The notes beneath the pieces are model-generated. The model ran no database searches. It was given only the letters and a program-made list of their open reading frames with translations, and was not told the DNA's origin. This document shows positions 7,282 to 14,756 of a stretch of DNA of 19,072 bases, piece after piece. The DNA lies in contig CAIKYN010000306.1 of assembly GCA_903831635.1 (NCBI GenBank), forward strand, positions 1 to 19,072, read 5' to 3'. This DNA is from an uncultured Spartobacteria bacterium. Its GTDB lineage: Bacteria; Verrucomicrobiota; Verrucomicrobiia; Chthoniobacterales; UBA6821. The translations under genes were made by a program, and so were the position numbers. Every line of letters starts with the position of its first letter. The first letter of the stretch is position 1.

Positions 7282-8574
7282 ATGCTCAATTATCTCTGGC
7301 TTGGCCTGATTCTCTGCGGGGTTATTCTAGGAGTACTTACCGGGAGGACCGAAGCCGTGACTGCCGCGACCTTTGACGCGGCGAAGTCCTCTCTCCTGTC
7401 GATTGCCCTGCCGCTTGGGGCCGTCATGGCTCTCTGGCTGGGAATCATGAGACTTGCTGAGAAATCGGGTGCCGTGGAGCGACTTTCCTCATTCCTGCGC
7501 CCCCTTCTAACCCGCCTCTTCCCCGATGTGCCGTCGGATCATCCGGCCATGGGGGCCATGGTAATGAATATCGCGGCCAACATGCTCGGACTCGGCAATG
7601 CCGCCACCCCGCTAGGACTGCGTGCCATGCAGGGACTCGAATCATTGAATCCCCGCCCCGGAACGGCCACCAATGCGATGTGCACCTTCTTGGCCATTAA
7701 CACGAGTTCCGTTCAGCTCATCCCCGCCACGGCCGTCGGGATCTTGGCCGCCGCCGGAGCCGCCCACCCCACCTCGATCATTGGGACAGCACTAGTGGCC
7801 ACTACCTGCTCGTTTGTCACCGGCATCGTCGCAGTGAAACTCCTGCAGAGGCTACCTTTGTTCGCCCTGCCTCCGGTGACCGGTCGCACACCTCTCCCCG
7901 TGACGATAGACACCGCTCCCGAAAGTGCATCCTTAATTCCCCTCTCCCTCTGGAAGAAACTACTCCTTGCGGTCTACGTCGCCCTCTTTGCCGGAACGAT
8001 CTGGCATCTTGTTGCTGTAAGGGGCGCGGGCACCTCCCTTCCGATCTCGTTCGTCCAGTCGATCTCGGTGGTGGCGATCCCCTTCCTGATAGGATTCTTC
8101 CCCCTCTACGCCGCCCTCAAAGGCATCTCCGTTTATGAGGAATTCATTGAGGGGGCCAAGGAAGGAATCCAGGTCGCCCTGGGAATCTTCCCCTATCTCG
8201 TGGCGATCCTTGTCGCCGTCGGAGTCTTCCGTGCGGCCGGAGGGATCGACATCCTCACCCGTCTGCTATCCCCCCTTCTCGATTTGATCGGTCTGCCTCC
8301 TCAGGTCCTGCCACTAGTGCTCGTCCGCCCTCTAAGTGGAAGCGCTGCGACAGGGCTCTTTGCCGAGATCGTCAAGGCATGCGGCCCCGACAGCTACGCC
8401 GCCCAGCTAGCAGGGACAATTCTAGGAGGTACCGAAACCACACTCTACGTTCTGGCCGTCTACTTCGGATCAGTCGCCATCCGCCGTGGTCGCCATGCCC
8501 TCGCAGCCGGCCTGCTCGCCGATGCGGCCGGAGTAGCCGCCTCGCTCGTCATCTGTCGGTTGGTTTTCCGGTAA
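7282..8574 (+). CDS. Fused SpmA-SpmB (nucleoside-recognition/Gate domain) membrane protein
   Basis: A 430-residue integral membrane protein joining both halves of the spore-maturation pair in one chain. Residues 1-200 resemble SpmA: MNIAANMLGLGNAATPLGLRAM followed by NAMCTFLAINTSSVQLIPAT. Residues 225-430 resemble SpmB: FPLYAALKGISVYEEFIEGAKEGI, then LVLVRPLSGSAATGLF and GTETTLYVLAVYFGSV. About ten hydrophobic segments are visible. In Bacillus SpmA and SpmB act in spore-core dehydration; in non-sporulating bacteria the transported or sensed molecule is unknown. The name does not imply sporulation here. The last 48 codons reappear as a diverged copy at 9372, so this 3' end lies at a recombination junction. 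Confidence 0.85.
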   Translation: MLNYLWLGLILCGVILGVLTGRTEAVTAATFDAAKSSLLSIALPLGAVMALWLGIMRLAEKSGAVERLSSFLRPLLTRLFPDVPSDHPAMGAMVMNIAANMLGLGNAATPLGLRAMQGLESLNPRPGTATNAMCTFLAINTSSVQLIPATAVGILAAAGAAHPTSIIGTALVATTCSFVTGIVAVKLLQRLPLFALPPVTGRTPLPVTIDTAPESASLIPLSLWKKLLLAVYVALFAGTIWHLVAVRGAGTSLPISFVQSISVVAIPFLIGFFPLYAALKGISVYEEFIEGAKEGIQVALGIFPYLVAILVAVGVFRAAGGIDILTRLLSPLLDLIGLPPQVLPLVLVRPLSGSAATGLFAEIVKACGPDSYAAQLAGTILGGTETTLYVLAVYFGSVAIRRGRHALAAGLLADAAGVAASLVICRLVFR

Positions 8575-8586
8575 GAATTCACAGAA
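8428..8586 (+). repeat. Direct repeat copy A: 3' end of spmAB plus flank
   Basis: These 159 bases (codons for GTETTLYVLAVYFGSV through the stop and ten further bases) align without gaps to 9372-9530 with 29 mismatches that I counted, about 82% identity. Most mismatches are at third codon positions. The match reaches just past the stop codon, including AATTCACAGA. The segment between the copies holds the toxin-antitoxin pair. Confidence 0.9.
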
Positions 8587-8622
8587 AGGAAGGGGAGAGA
8601 TAGGTCCCTTGCCTATCCGTCA

Positions 8623-8647
8623 TCTCATGATAGATTATCTCTCATGA
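8623..8647 (+). promoter_or_regulatory. Candidate antitoxin operator: paired TCTCATGA
   Basis: The octamer TCTCATGA occurs at 8623-8630 and again at 8640-8647, 17 bases apart; the second copy contains the antitoxin start codon. A small hairpin (GATAGG, loop, CCTATC at 8599-8617) lies just before. Toxin-antitoxin operons of this kind are usually autorepressed by antitoxin binding at paired sites in this position. The assignment is inference from position and repetition. Confidence 0.4.
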
Positions 8648-8889
8648 AGACTGCAACTGTTGCCGATCTCCGAAACAACTTTGCCTCTATCTCGCGCTGG
8701 GTCCACGGAGGTGAGTCCATCGTTATCACGAAGCGGGGCATCCCCTTCGCCACGGTCTCTCCCGTGAAGCGCCGCAAAAAACCCTCCAAGTCAGTGGATC
8801 GAATGGCACGCCTCAGGAAGCTCTTTTCATCCGGCCCGGCGACAGGAGACATCCGTGACGTCCTCGACATGGAGCGCGGCGACACATGA
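8644..8889 (+). CDS. Antitoxin, Phd/YefM-VapB type
   Basis: An 81-residue predicted antitoxin that should repress its own operon and neutralise the downstream PIN toxin. The N-terminal half reads MKTATVADLRNNFASISRWV, then GGESIVITKRGIPFATVSPV, the Phd/YefM fold pattern (a strand, a helix starting ADLRNNF, then the ITKRGxPxAxxxP hairpin). The C-terminal third, rich in Lys and Arg then acidic (RDVLDMERGD), is the expected toxin-binding tail. The stop overlaps the toxin start by ATGA (8886-8889), standard for such pairs. It is bracketed by duplicated spmAB ends, indicating that it arrived with the island. Confidence 0.85.
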   Translation: MKTATVADLRNNFASISRWVHGGESIVITKRGIPFATVSPVKRRKKPSKSVDRMARLRKLFSSGPATGDIRDVLDMERGDT

Positions 8890-9326
8890 GCATCGGATAT
8901 GCCGACACGGGCGTGATGGTGAAGGGGTATGTCCTTGAGTCCGACTCCGAGACGGCAGTCCACATTCTCGACTCCCTCGGGGAGCATCTCCTCTATTCAC
9001 ATCTCCACTCCATCGAAATACCCAACGCCATCCGCCTGAAACGCTTCCGGGGAGAGATCACCAAGACTCAGGAAAACGCCGCCACCCGCGCCTTCCTCTC
9101 TGACATTGAATCGGTCGTCTTAATTCCGTGCGAGTATGATCTGGGCGAGGTTTTCCTCCTTGCTGAACGACTCTCCGCGAAACATTCCGCCACTCTGGGA
9201 AGCCGCAGCCTCGACCTGCTCCATGTCGCTGCGGCCATCGAAGCAGGAGCAACCCACTTTGCTTCCCTCGACGTCAGGCAGCGAAAAGTCGCCGCCTTGA
9301 ACGGACTCAAGCTACTCCCAGCGTAG
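8886..9326 (+). CDS. vapC: PIN-domain toxin (VapC family ribonuclease)
   Basis: A predicted Mg-dependent endoribonuclease of 146 residues; VapC toxins usually cut tRNA or rRNA. The acidic metal-site residues of the PIN fold are visible: Asp in YADTGVMVKGY near the N-terminus, Glu in SIEIPNA about 40 residues later, Asp in SLDLLHVAAAIEAG, and Asp in HFASLDVRQRKVA near the C-terminus. All four are present, so the toxin looks catalytically intact. It overlaps the antitoxin gene by four bases. About 25 bases past its stop a repeat unit begins, which runs straight into a truncated copy of the spmAB 3' end. Confidence 0.88.
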   Translation: MSIGYADTGVMVKGYVLESDSETAVHILDSLGEHLLYSHLHSIEIPNAIRLKRFRGEITKTQENAATRAFLSDIESVVLIPCEYDLGEVFLLAERLSAKHSATLGSRSLDLLHVAAAIEAGATHFASLDVRQRKVAALNGLKLLPA

Positions 9327-9351
9327 ATGGGGAAGCCAAGACTTTTTAGCT

Positions 9352-9373
9352 GTTTAGACTGAAGACTGTTAGG
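9352..9373. repeat. Dispersed repeat unit (CTGAAGACTG...TTAGG), copy 1
   Basis: The sequence GTTTAGACTGAAGACTGTTAGG resembles 16566-16598, which contains CTGAAGACTGAAG and two CTGTTAGG units. It sits exactly at the left breakpoint of the spmAB 3'-end copy, overlapping it by two bases. Confidence 0.6.
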
Positions 9374-9530
9374 CACCCAGACTACTCTCTATGTGCTGGC
9401 CGTTTACTATGGCTCCGTAACCATCCGCCGCGGCCGCCGCGCCCTCGCCGCCGGCCTGCTCGCCGATACAGCCGGAGTCGCCGCCTCGCTGGTCATCTGC
9501 CGGTTGGTGTTCAGGTCAAAATTCACAGAG
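9372..9530 (+). pseudogene. Truncated duplicate of the spmAB 3' end
   Basis: The frame translates as GTQTTLYVLAVYYGSVTI and continues to CRLVFR, matching the last 48 codons of the spmAB product with seven amino-acid changes. It has no start, and the stop codon has become TCA, so the frame runs on. Identity to copy A at the DNA level is about 82% with mostly silent differences. That pattern means this piece diverged while part of a working gene, presumably in a relative, before being left here. The 113 bases from 9531 to the helicase start show nothing else I recognise. Confidence 0.88.
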
Positions 9531-9643
9531 ATAAAGGGGATGAAGAAGATGGGCCTGGAGGGATAGGACACTTGGTGTCGGGTCGGGGTGGTAGCATTCG
9601 CTCGTCACTTGGATGCCGATCCGTTAAATGTCCCACACCCCCT

Positions 9644-12496
9644 ATGCCTCGCTTTCCTGATTCACCTCTTCTGGCAAAGGCTGTCCGTAGTTGCCGGAGT
9701 TGGGATGATTTCTCCAAGGCGTTTGCCTCGCTGCCAGAGAAACAGAAGGGGGATCTCTTTGAGGAGTTGGTCAAAGCATTCCTGCTGATCGATCCCGAGT
9801 ATGCCACCAAGATCAATGAGGTCTGGATTCATCATGAGGTTCCCTCGGCGATTCGGAAGAAACTCCACCTTCCAGATTCCGACCAAGGGATCGATCTGAT
9901 CGCAAAGACCAAGGAGGGCGAGTTCTGGGCGATCCAGTGCAAGTATCGCGCCGAATCCTCCCGCCCGATTCCTTGGAGGGAGATCTCGACCTTCACGGGG
10001 TTGGCCTTCGGTATATGCAAAGGGATCTCCTTCGGACTGATCTGCTCAACCACGGAGAGGATCACCAAGGTTCTGGGAAAGCAGGAGCGCATCGGCTTCT
10101 GTGCGCTCGATGTCTGGCAGGGACTTGATGCCGAGTTCTTCGACCGGCTCCGGGCCTCCGCGGAGCGGAAGGCCGCAAAGCCAAAGCCCCTCTCCCCTCG
10201 CCCTCATCAGGTGGCCGCTGTCCGCGATGCCAGGAAGCACTTCGTCACGGAGAAGAAGAAGCGGGGCAAACTCATCATGCCATGCGGCACAGGCAAGAGT
10301 CTCACCGCCTACTGGATCGCGAAGGAACTCGGCTCCCGCCGAATCGTGATCGCGGTGCCGAGTCTCGCACTGATCCGCCAGACACTGAAGGTCTGGCTCC
10401 GCGAGGCCATGGCCTCCGGCAAGGAGGTTGAATGGATCTGCGTTTGCAGTGACGAATCGGCAGGCCGCTTCGGCACCGATGATCTCTCGGTCCTGCGTCA
10501 GGATCTCGGCGTCCCCTGCCTGACCGATCCCAAGGAGATCGCCGGATGGCTGAAAAAGAAGAGCAAGGGACTCCAGGTCGTCTTCACCACCTACCAGAGT
10601 GGCCAGGCCCTGAGTGCTGCCGCACGAAAGTCAAAGTTCCGCTTCGACCTCGGCATCATGGACGAGGCTCACAAGACGGTCGGCGACGGAGAGAAGCTCT
10701 TCTCCCATCTCCTCCATGACCGCAACCTCCCGATTGACCGACGCGTCTTCATGACGGCGACCGAGCGCCGCTATCAAGGGAAGGGGGAGAAGATCCTCAG
10801 CATGGATGACCCCGCGATATACGGGGAGACCTTCCACCTGCTCTCCTTTAAGGCCGCACTGGAGCAAAAGCCCCCGATCCTCTGCGACTACCGGATCGTC
10901 ACGATCATGGTCTCCCACGAGGAGGTCGCAGAGATGGTCAGGAAGAACGCCTTCGTCCGTCCGAAGAAGGGTCCGTGGGACAAGGAGATGGAGTCCGAGA
11001 TGCTGGCTTCGCTAGTGGCCCTGCGGAAGGGGATGCAGAAGCATCCGATCCGTCACGCAGTTTCCTTCCACGCTAGCATCCGGAAGGCGGAGCACTTCGC
11101 GGAACAGAACCTGGCCTTCAACAAGGCCTTCCGATCCTTCGGTCATGTCGATTCGTTCCATGTCTCGGGAGCAACAGCAACAGGCACCCGCACCAAGCTG
11201 ATCAATGAGTTCGCCGAGAAGAAACGGGCCCTGATCACCAACGCTCGATGCCTCACCGAGGGAGTCGATGTCCCGGACATTGACTGCGTCCTCTTCGCCG
11301 ATCCGAGACGGAGTGCCGTCGACATCGTCCAGGCTATGGGCCGAGCCCTACGCCCCTCACCCGGCAAGAAGATGGGATATGTGATCGTCCCGATCCTCCA
11401 CGATGCGAAAGCTAAGCCGGAGAAGATCCTCGAGTCGGAAGACTTTCAGGAAATCCTCTCCACACTGCGCGCCCTCGCCTCCAACGATGACCGCATCATC
11501 GAATACTTCCGCGCGATCGCGAAGGGCAAGAAACGACCGACCAGAGGAAGCGTCACCTTCGACATCGACGAGCGCATCGCCAAGAAGATCGACATCGACC
11601 AGTTCATCAAGGACATCGACCTCAAATGCTGGCACCGCCTCGCGAAACTCTCCTGGCGCCCCTTTGAGGAAGCGAGGGAGTTCGTTAGGGGGCTGGGGCT
11701 GAAAAACCAGAAAGAGTGGTATTCTTTCTGTAAGGGTGAGATCCCTGAAAAAGGATTTTTGCCATCTGATATTCCAGCATATCCCAATGAAAAGTATCTT
11801 AGCGAAGGCTGGATTAGCCTCGGGGACTGGCTTGGAACCGGTAATATTGCCAATTTTGAAAGGGCCTTTTTACCCTTTAAAAGTGCTCGTAAAAAAGTTC
11901 GTAGCTTAAAATTAAAAAACTCGAACGACTGGAGAAAATTCACTCGAGGCGATCTCGTGGAAAAAGGATCTCTTCCATCCAATATTCCAGCAAATCCTGC
12001 ACGGACCTATGCTGGTATTGGTTGGCTCAATATGGGAGATTGGCTAGGTACTAGATCTACAGCTCCTCAACTAAGGAAGTTTCGGGCTTATGCGAGGGCC
12101 ATTGCATTCGTTCACTCCCTAAATCTTAAGAACCACAAAGAGTGGGTTGCCTACATTCATGGAAAGTTAAAAGGTAAGCCATTATTACCTCTTGATATTC
12201 CTAACGCGCCTCATGTCGTTTATCAGAACAAAGGATGGGAAGGCTATGGCCGTTGGTTAGGCACAGGAGTTCTTAGAAAGCGTCGATCTTTTGCAGATGC
12301 CCGCTGTTTTGCTCGCAGTTTAGGTTTAACTAAAACTCGCGAATGGTTTGCATTTTGTCGGGGTGAACTTCCAGAAAAAGGAACATTACCTCCTGATATT
12401 CCGATTCACCCTATGGACAGCTACGGCAGTAAGGGCTGGATAAACTTTGGCGATTGGCTCGGAACTGGAAAAACTCGAAAACCTAAGCACAGGTAA
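9644..12496 (+). CDS. Mrr-like nuclease plus DEAH helicase with four C-terminal repeats
   Basis: A 950-residue predicted DNA restriction or defence protein. Residues 35-120 resemble an Mrr/PD-(D/E)xK nuclease (GDLFEELVKAF, Asp84 in QGIDLIAK, then QCK at 98-100). Residues 185-575 are a superfamily 2 helicase: Walker A PCGTGKS (213-219), DEAH (340-343), TAT (371-373), and QAMGRALRP (563-571). From 673 to 941 come four repeats of 67-71 residues, each ending in P-x3-Y-x4-GW-x3-G-x-WLGT, preceded by EW and IP motifs; their function is unknown to me but DNA or target binding is plausible. The repeat-coding DNA is sharply AT-richer than the rest. I chose ATG 9644; an upstream TTG at 9572 adds non-conserved residues. 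It may be a standalone type-I-like restriction or anti-phage helicase; no methylase is nearby. Confidence 0.82.
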   Translation: MPRFPDSPLLAKAVRSCRSWDDFSKAFASLPEKQKGDLFEELVKAFLLIDPEYATKINEVWIHHEVPSAIRKKLHLPDSDQGIDLIAKTKEGEFWAIQCKYRAESSRPIPWREISTFTGLAFGICKGISFGLICSTTERITKVLGKQERIGFCALDVWQGLDAEFFDRLRASAERKAAKPKPLSPRPHQVAAVRDARKHFVTEKKKRGKLIMPCGTGKSLTAYWIAKELGSRRIVIAVPSLALIRQTLKVWLREAMASGKEVEWICVCSDESAGRFGTDDLSVLRQDLGVPCLTDPKEIAGWLKKKSKGLQVVFTTYQSGQALSAAARKSKFRFDLGIMDEAHKTVGDGEKLFSHLLHDRNLPIDRRVFMTATERRYQGKGEKILSMDDPAIYGETFHLLSFKAALEQKPPILCDYRIVTIMVSHEEVAEMVRKNAFVRPKKGPWDKEMESEMLASLVALRKGMQKHPIRHAVSFHASIRKAEHFAEQNLAFNKAFRSFGHVDSFHVSGATATGTRTKLINEFAEKKRALITNARCLTEGVDVPDIDCVLFADPRRSAVDIVQAMGRALRPSPGKKMGYVIVPILHDAKAKPEKILESEDFQEILSTLRALASNDDRIIEYFRAIAKGKKRPTRGSVTFDIDERIAKKIDIDQFIKDIDLKCWHRLAKLSWRPFEEAREFVRGLGLKNQKEWYSFCKGEIPEKGFLPSDIPAYPNEKYLSEGWISLGDWLGTGNIANFERAFLPFKSARKKVRSLKLKNSNDWRKFTRGDLVEKGSLPSNIPANPARTYAGIGWLNMGDWLGTRSTAPQLRKFRAYARAIAFVHSLNLKNHKEWVAYIHGKLKGKPLLPLDIPNAPHVVYQNKGWEGYGRWLGTGVLRKRRSFADARCFARSLGLTKTREWFAFCRGELPEKGTLPPDIPIHPMDSYGSKGWINFGDWLGTGKTRKPKHR

Positions 12497-12505
12497 TTTC
12501 GACCA

Positions 12506-12605
12506 AGGCTTGGAAGTCGGGATGACGCGCTAGGCGCGCGAGCGAAGCTGTAGTGAACTACTGCGAGCGAGCGGCAACAACGCGCGTCGCCCGAATCCCA
12601 AGCCT
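12506..12605. repeat. Large nested palindromic element
   Basis: The outer stem pairs AGGCTTGG (12506-12513) with CCAAGCCT (12598-12605). Inside it TCGGG pairs with CCCGA, and GACGCGC pairs with GCGCGTC. The roughly 50-base centre contains a second hairpin (GTAGT-GA-ACTAC) flanked by GCGAGCG motifs. It fills nearly the whole gap between the convergent helicase and yjbQ genes. It looks like a REP-like element or a strong bidirectional transcription barrier; no T-run is present. Confidence 0.75.
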
Positions 12606-12610
12606 CCCCT

Positions 12611-13030
12611 CTAAGTGCCGAGGAGACTGACGGTAATGGTCCTCCTGTGCGGTGAGTTGCGATGCTCGAAGAGATAAATCCCCTGCCAAGTCCCAAGCGT
12701 CAGTCTTCCCTTCCCGATAGGAACTGACTCACTCGTCCGAGTCAGAACCATCTTCAAATGGCTCGTCGAGTCATCTGGTCCCTCCGCCGTATGGACGAGG
12801 CCTGGATGATCCTCGGGGACGAGATCGTCGAAGTAGCGGTGCAGATCGGCCCGCGCCGTGGGATCGGCATTCTCGTAGATCACCAGACTCGCGCTCGTGT
12901 GCCGGACAAAGACCGTGGCAAGACCCGTGCGGATCCCGCTGGCCCGCAGGAGTGACTCCACCTGATCAGTGATCTCATAGGTCCCCTTCCCCCGCGTTTG
13001 GACATCAAAGCTTTCGGTGATGGCTTTCAT
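12611..13030 (-). CDS. yjbQ: YjbQ-family protein (UPF0047)
   Basis: A 139-residue cytoplasmic protein of the YjbQ/UPF0047 family. Some members show secondary thiamine-phosphate synthase activity, but the true role is unsettled. Conserved stretches are FVRHTSASLVIYENADPTAR (about 41-60), STSHLKMVLT with its histidine, and the C-terminal KGRLTLGTWQGIYLFEHRN. I chose the ATG at 13030, which overlaps the stop of the DUF423 gene by ATGA; the frame continues 11 codons upstream but those are not family-like. It is the last gene of the nuoE-nuoF-DUF423-yjbQ run and ends next to a palindromic element. Confidence 0.9.
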   Translation of the reverse strand: MKAITESFDVQTRGKGTYEITDQVESLLRASGIRTGLATVFVRHTSASLVIYENADPTARADLHRYFDDLVPEDHPGLVHTAEGPDDSTSHLKMVLTRTSESVPIGKGRLTLGTWQGIYLFEHRNSPHRRTITVSLLGT

Positions 13031-13386
13031 GATTTGAATGCACGGAGTCCGACAAAAACCCAACCAGCCATCAGCAGGAGTCCACCAATCGGGGTGATGG
13101 CTCCCAGCACGCTGATCTTGGTCAAGGCCAGTGCGTAGAGGCTTCCGGAAAAAAGCAGGATGCCGAAAACCCAGCAGAAGATCGCTCCCTGCAGGAAAGG
13201 CTCGGCGGTTGCCGCCCAGAGCAGAGCTGGGGCGTGCACGAGGTGGTAGAGGACGGCCGTGTTCCAGAGATCTCGAGACTGGTTAGCCTCGAGAACGCCT
13301 CGGAGGGCATGGGCTCCGAACGCACCCAGCGCGATGGCCAGCAATCCCGTCGCAGCAGCCATAATGCGGGCGGCGCGACGGGTCAT
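13027..13386 (-). CDS. DUF423 family membrane protein
   Basis: A 119-residue inner-membrane protein with four hydrophobic segments and the family's N-terminal LLAIALGAFGAHALRG motif. ALYHLVHAP-type residues appear as TAVLYHLVHAPALLWA, and the C-terminus reads ITPIGGLLLMAGWVFVG. No biochemical role is established for the family. It begins 6 bases after the nuoF stop and overlaps yjbQ by four bases, so it is transcribed with complex I genes. I see no sign that it is a complex I subunit; the arrangement may be only operon read-through. Confidence 0.9.
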   Translation of the reverse strand: MTRRAARIMAAATGLLAIALGAFGAHALRGVLEANQSRDLWNTAVLYHLVHAPALLWAATAEPFLQGAIFCWVFGILLFSGSLYALALTKISVLGAITPIGGLLLMAGWVFVGLRAFKS

Positions 13387-13392
13387 GGTGAT

Positions 13393-14733
13393 TTACTTGG
13401 CCCCGACCTGGAACTCCTCGGGGAATTTCTGAAGAAAGCTCTGCACAGGCCAGGATGCGGCCTCGCCAAAAGCGCAGACCGTTCGGCCGGCGATATTGTC
13501 AGCCACGTTCTTGAGGGTCGTCGGATCCTGGGCGATCCCTTCTCCATTGACCATGCGGGTCGTCATCTTGTCGATCCAGAGAACACCTTCGCGGCATGGG
13601 GTGCACTGACCGCAGCTCTCGTGGGCGTAGAATTCGTTGAGGTTATTCAGGGCCCAGAGCATGTTGCGGGAGTCATCCATGACGATCACTCCGCCGCTAC
13701 CGATCATGGTGCCGGCCGCCGCGAGACTGGCCGCATCCATCACAAGGTCCAGAAGCGGAACTTCCTTCTCGACCATTTCGCCATCCGGTCCTTTGACCTT
13801 CATCTTGAAGGTCTCGCCGGCACGCAGGATCTTGGAGGAACTACCGCCGGGAATGATCGCCTTGAGTTTGCGACCAGGCTTCATACCGCCGCAGACATCA
13901 TTGATCAGTTCACCAAGGGTCACTCCACCAGCAGGGATCTCGTAGGGACCGGGGCGCATTACGTCACCGGAGACGCACATCACACGGGTACCACCGTCGC
14001 CGGGAGTGCCCATCTTGGCATATTCGTCGGAGCCAATCTTAAAGATCTGCTTCACATGGCAGAAGGTTTCCACATTGTTCACGATCGTCGGGGACATGTA
14101 GAGACCTAGGACTGCAGGGAAGTAGGGAGGCTTGATACGAGGATAGGGACGCTTTCCCTCCAGAGACTCGATCAGGCTGGTCTCCTCACCGCAGATGTAG
14201 GCACCGGCTCCCTGGTGGACATACATTTCCACGTCAAAGCCGCTTCCGCAGATATTCTTGCCGAGGAATCCGTTGGCACGGGCCTCCTCGATCGCCTTGG
14301 TGACGATGGCGGCTGCCTTCGGGAACTCGCATCGAATGTAGATGTAGGCGAGATTGACGTTCAGCGCGTAGGCGGCGATCGCCATTCCCTCGATCAACTG
14401 GTGCGGATCGTTGTGAAGGATGTAGCGGTCCTTGAAGGTGCCTGGCTCCGACTCGTCGCCATTGCAGGTGATGTAATGGGGCTTCCCATCATCACGACGT
14501 ATGAAGCTCCACTTCACACCGCAGGGGAATCCGGCGCCGCCACGACCACGGAGATTCGCCTTCTTGACCTCATCGATGATCTCTTCGGGCTTCATGCCGA
14601 GAGCCTTTTTAAACTCGGCATAGCCTCCGTTCTTCACATAGCAGTCGATGTCGGGGGTATAACCTTGGGTCCAGGCATTCTGGAAAACGATGCGGCGCTC
14701 CTTCGGGTGCGGGGGAAGTAGAAGTGATTTCAT
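13393..14733 (-). CDS. nuoF: NADH-quinone oxidoreductase subunit F
   Basis: Complex I subunit that binds NADH and FMN and carries a 4Fe-4S cluster, on the cytoplasmic arm. At 446 residues it is full length. The NADH/FMN glycine-rich motif is GRGGAGFPCGVKW (63-75), followed by NGDESEPGTFKDR (91-103) and GAGAYICGEETSL (175-187). Cluster ligands are Cys374, Cys377 and Cys380 (CGQCTPC) and Cys420 (TVCAFGEA). The start is supported by a GGAGG at 14743-14747, nine bases upstream, one of the few clear ribosome-binding sites in the window. It follows nuoE by 23 bases. Unusually, the next gene is DUF423, not nuoG. Confidence 0.96.
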   Translation of the reverse strand: MKSLLLPPHPKERRIVFQNAWTQGYTPDIDCYVKNGGYAEFKKALGMKPEEIIDEVKKANLRGRGGAGFPCGVKWSFIRRDDGKPHYITCNGDESEPGTFKDRYILHNDPHQLIEGMAIAAYALNVNLAYIYIRCEFPKAAAIVTKAIEEARANGFLGKNICGSGFDVEMYVHQGAGAYICGEETSLIESLEGKRPYPRIKPPYFPAVLGLYMSPTIVNNVETFCHVKQIFKIGSDEYAKMGTPGDGGTRVMCVSGDVMRPGPYEIPAGGVTLGELINDVCGGMKPGRKLKAIIPGGSSSKILRAGETFKMKVKGPDGEMVEKEVPLLDLVMDAASLAAAGTMIGSGGVIVMDDSRNMLWALNNLNEFYAHESCGQCTPCREGVLWIDKMTTRMVNGEGIAQDPTTLKNVADNIAGRTVCAFGEAASWPVQSFLQKFPEEFQVGAK

Positions 14734-14756
14734 GATGAGTGTCCTCCGGGAAGTGA

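Noticed and set aside
8644..9530. Toxin-antitoxin segment as a transposon or insertion sequence
   Set aside because: No transposase or integrase, no terminal inverted repeats; the flanking direct repeats are gene tails of 159 bases with divergence, not target-site duplications.
11660..12466. Tandem repeats as a CRISPR array
   Set aside because: The periodicity is at the protein level (about 70 residues), with no conserved short DNA repeat or uniform spacers.
13234..14109. Open frame of 291 codons on the plus strand
   Set aside because: It is antisense to nuoF and DUF423, with His/Gly-rich composition typical of a reversed coding strand.
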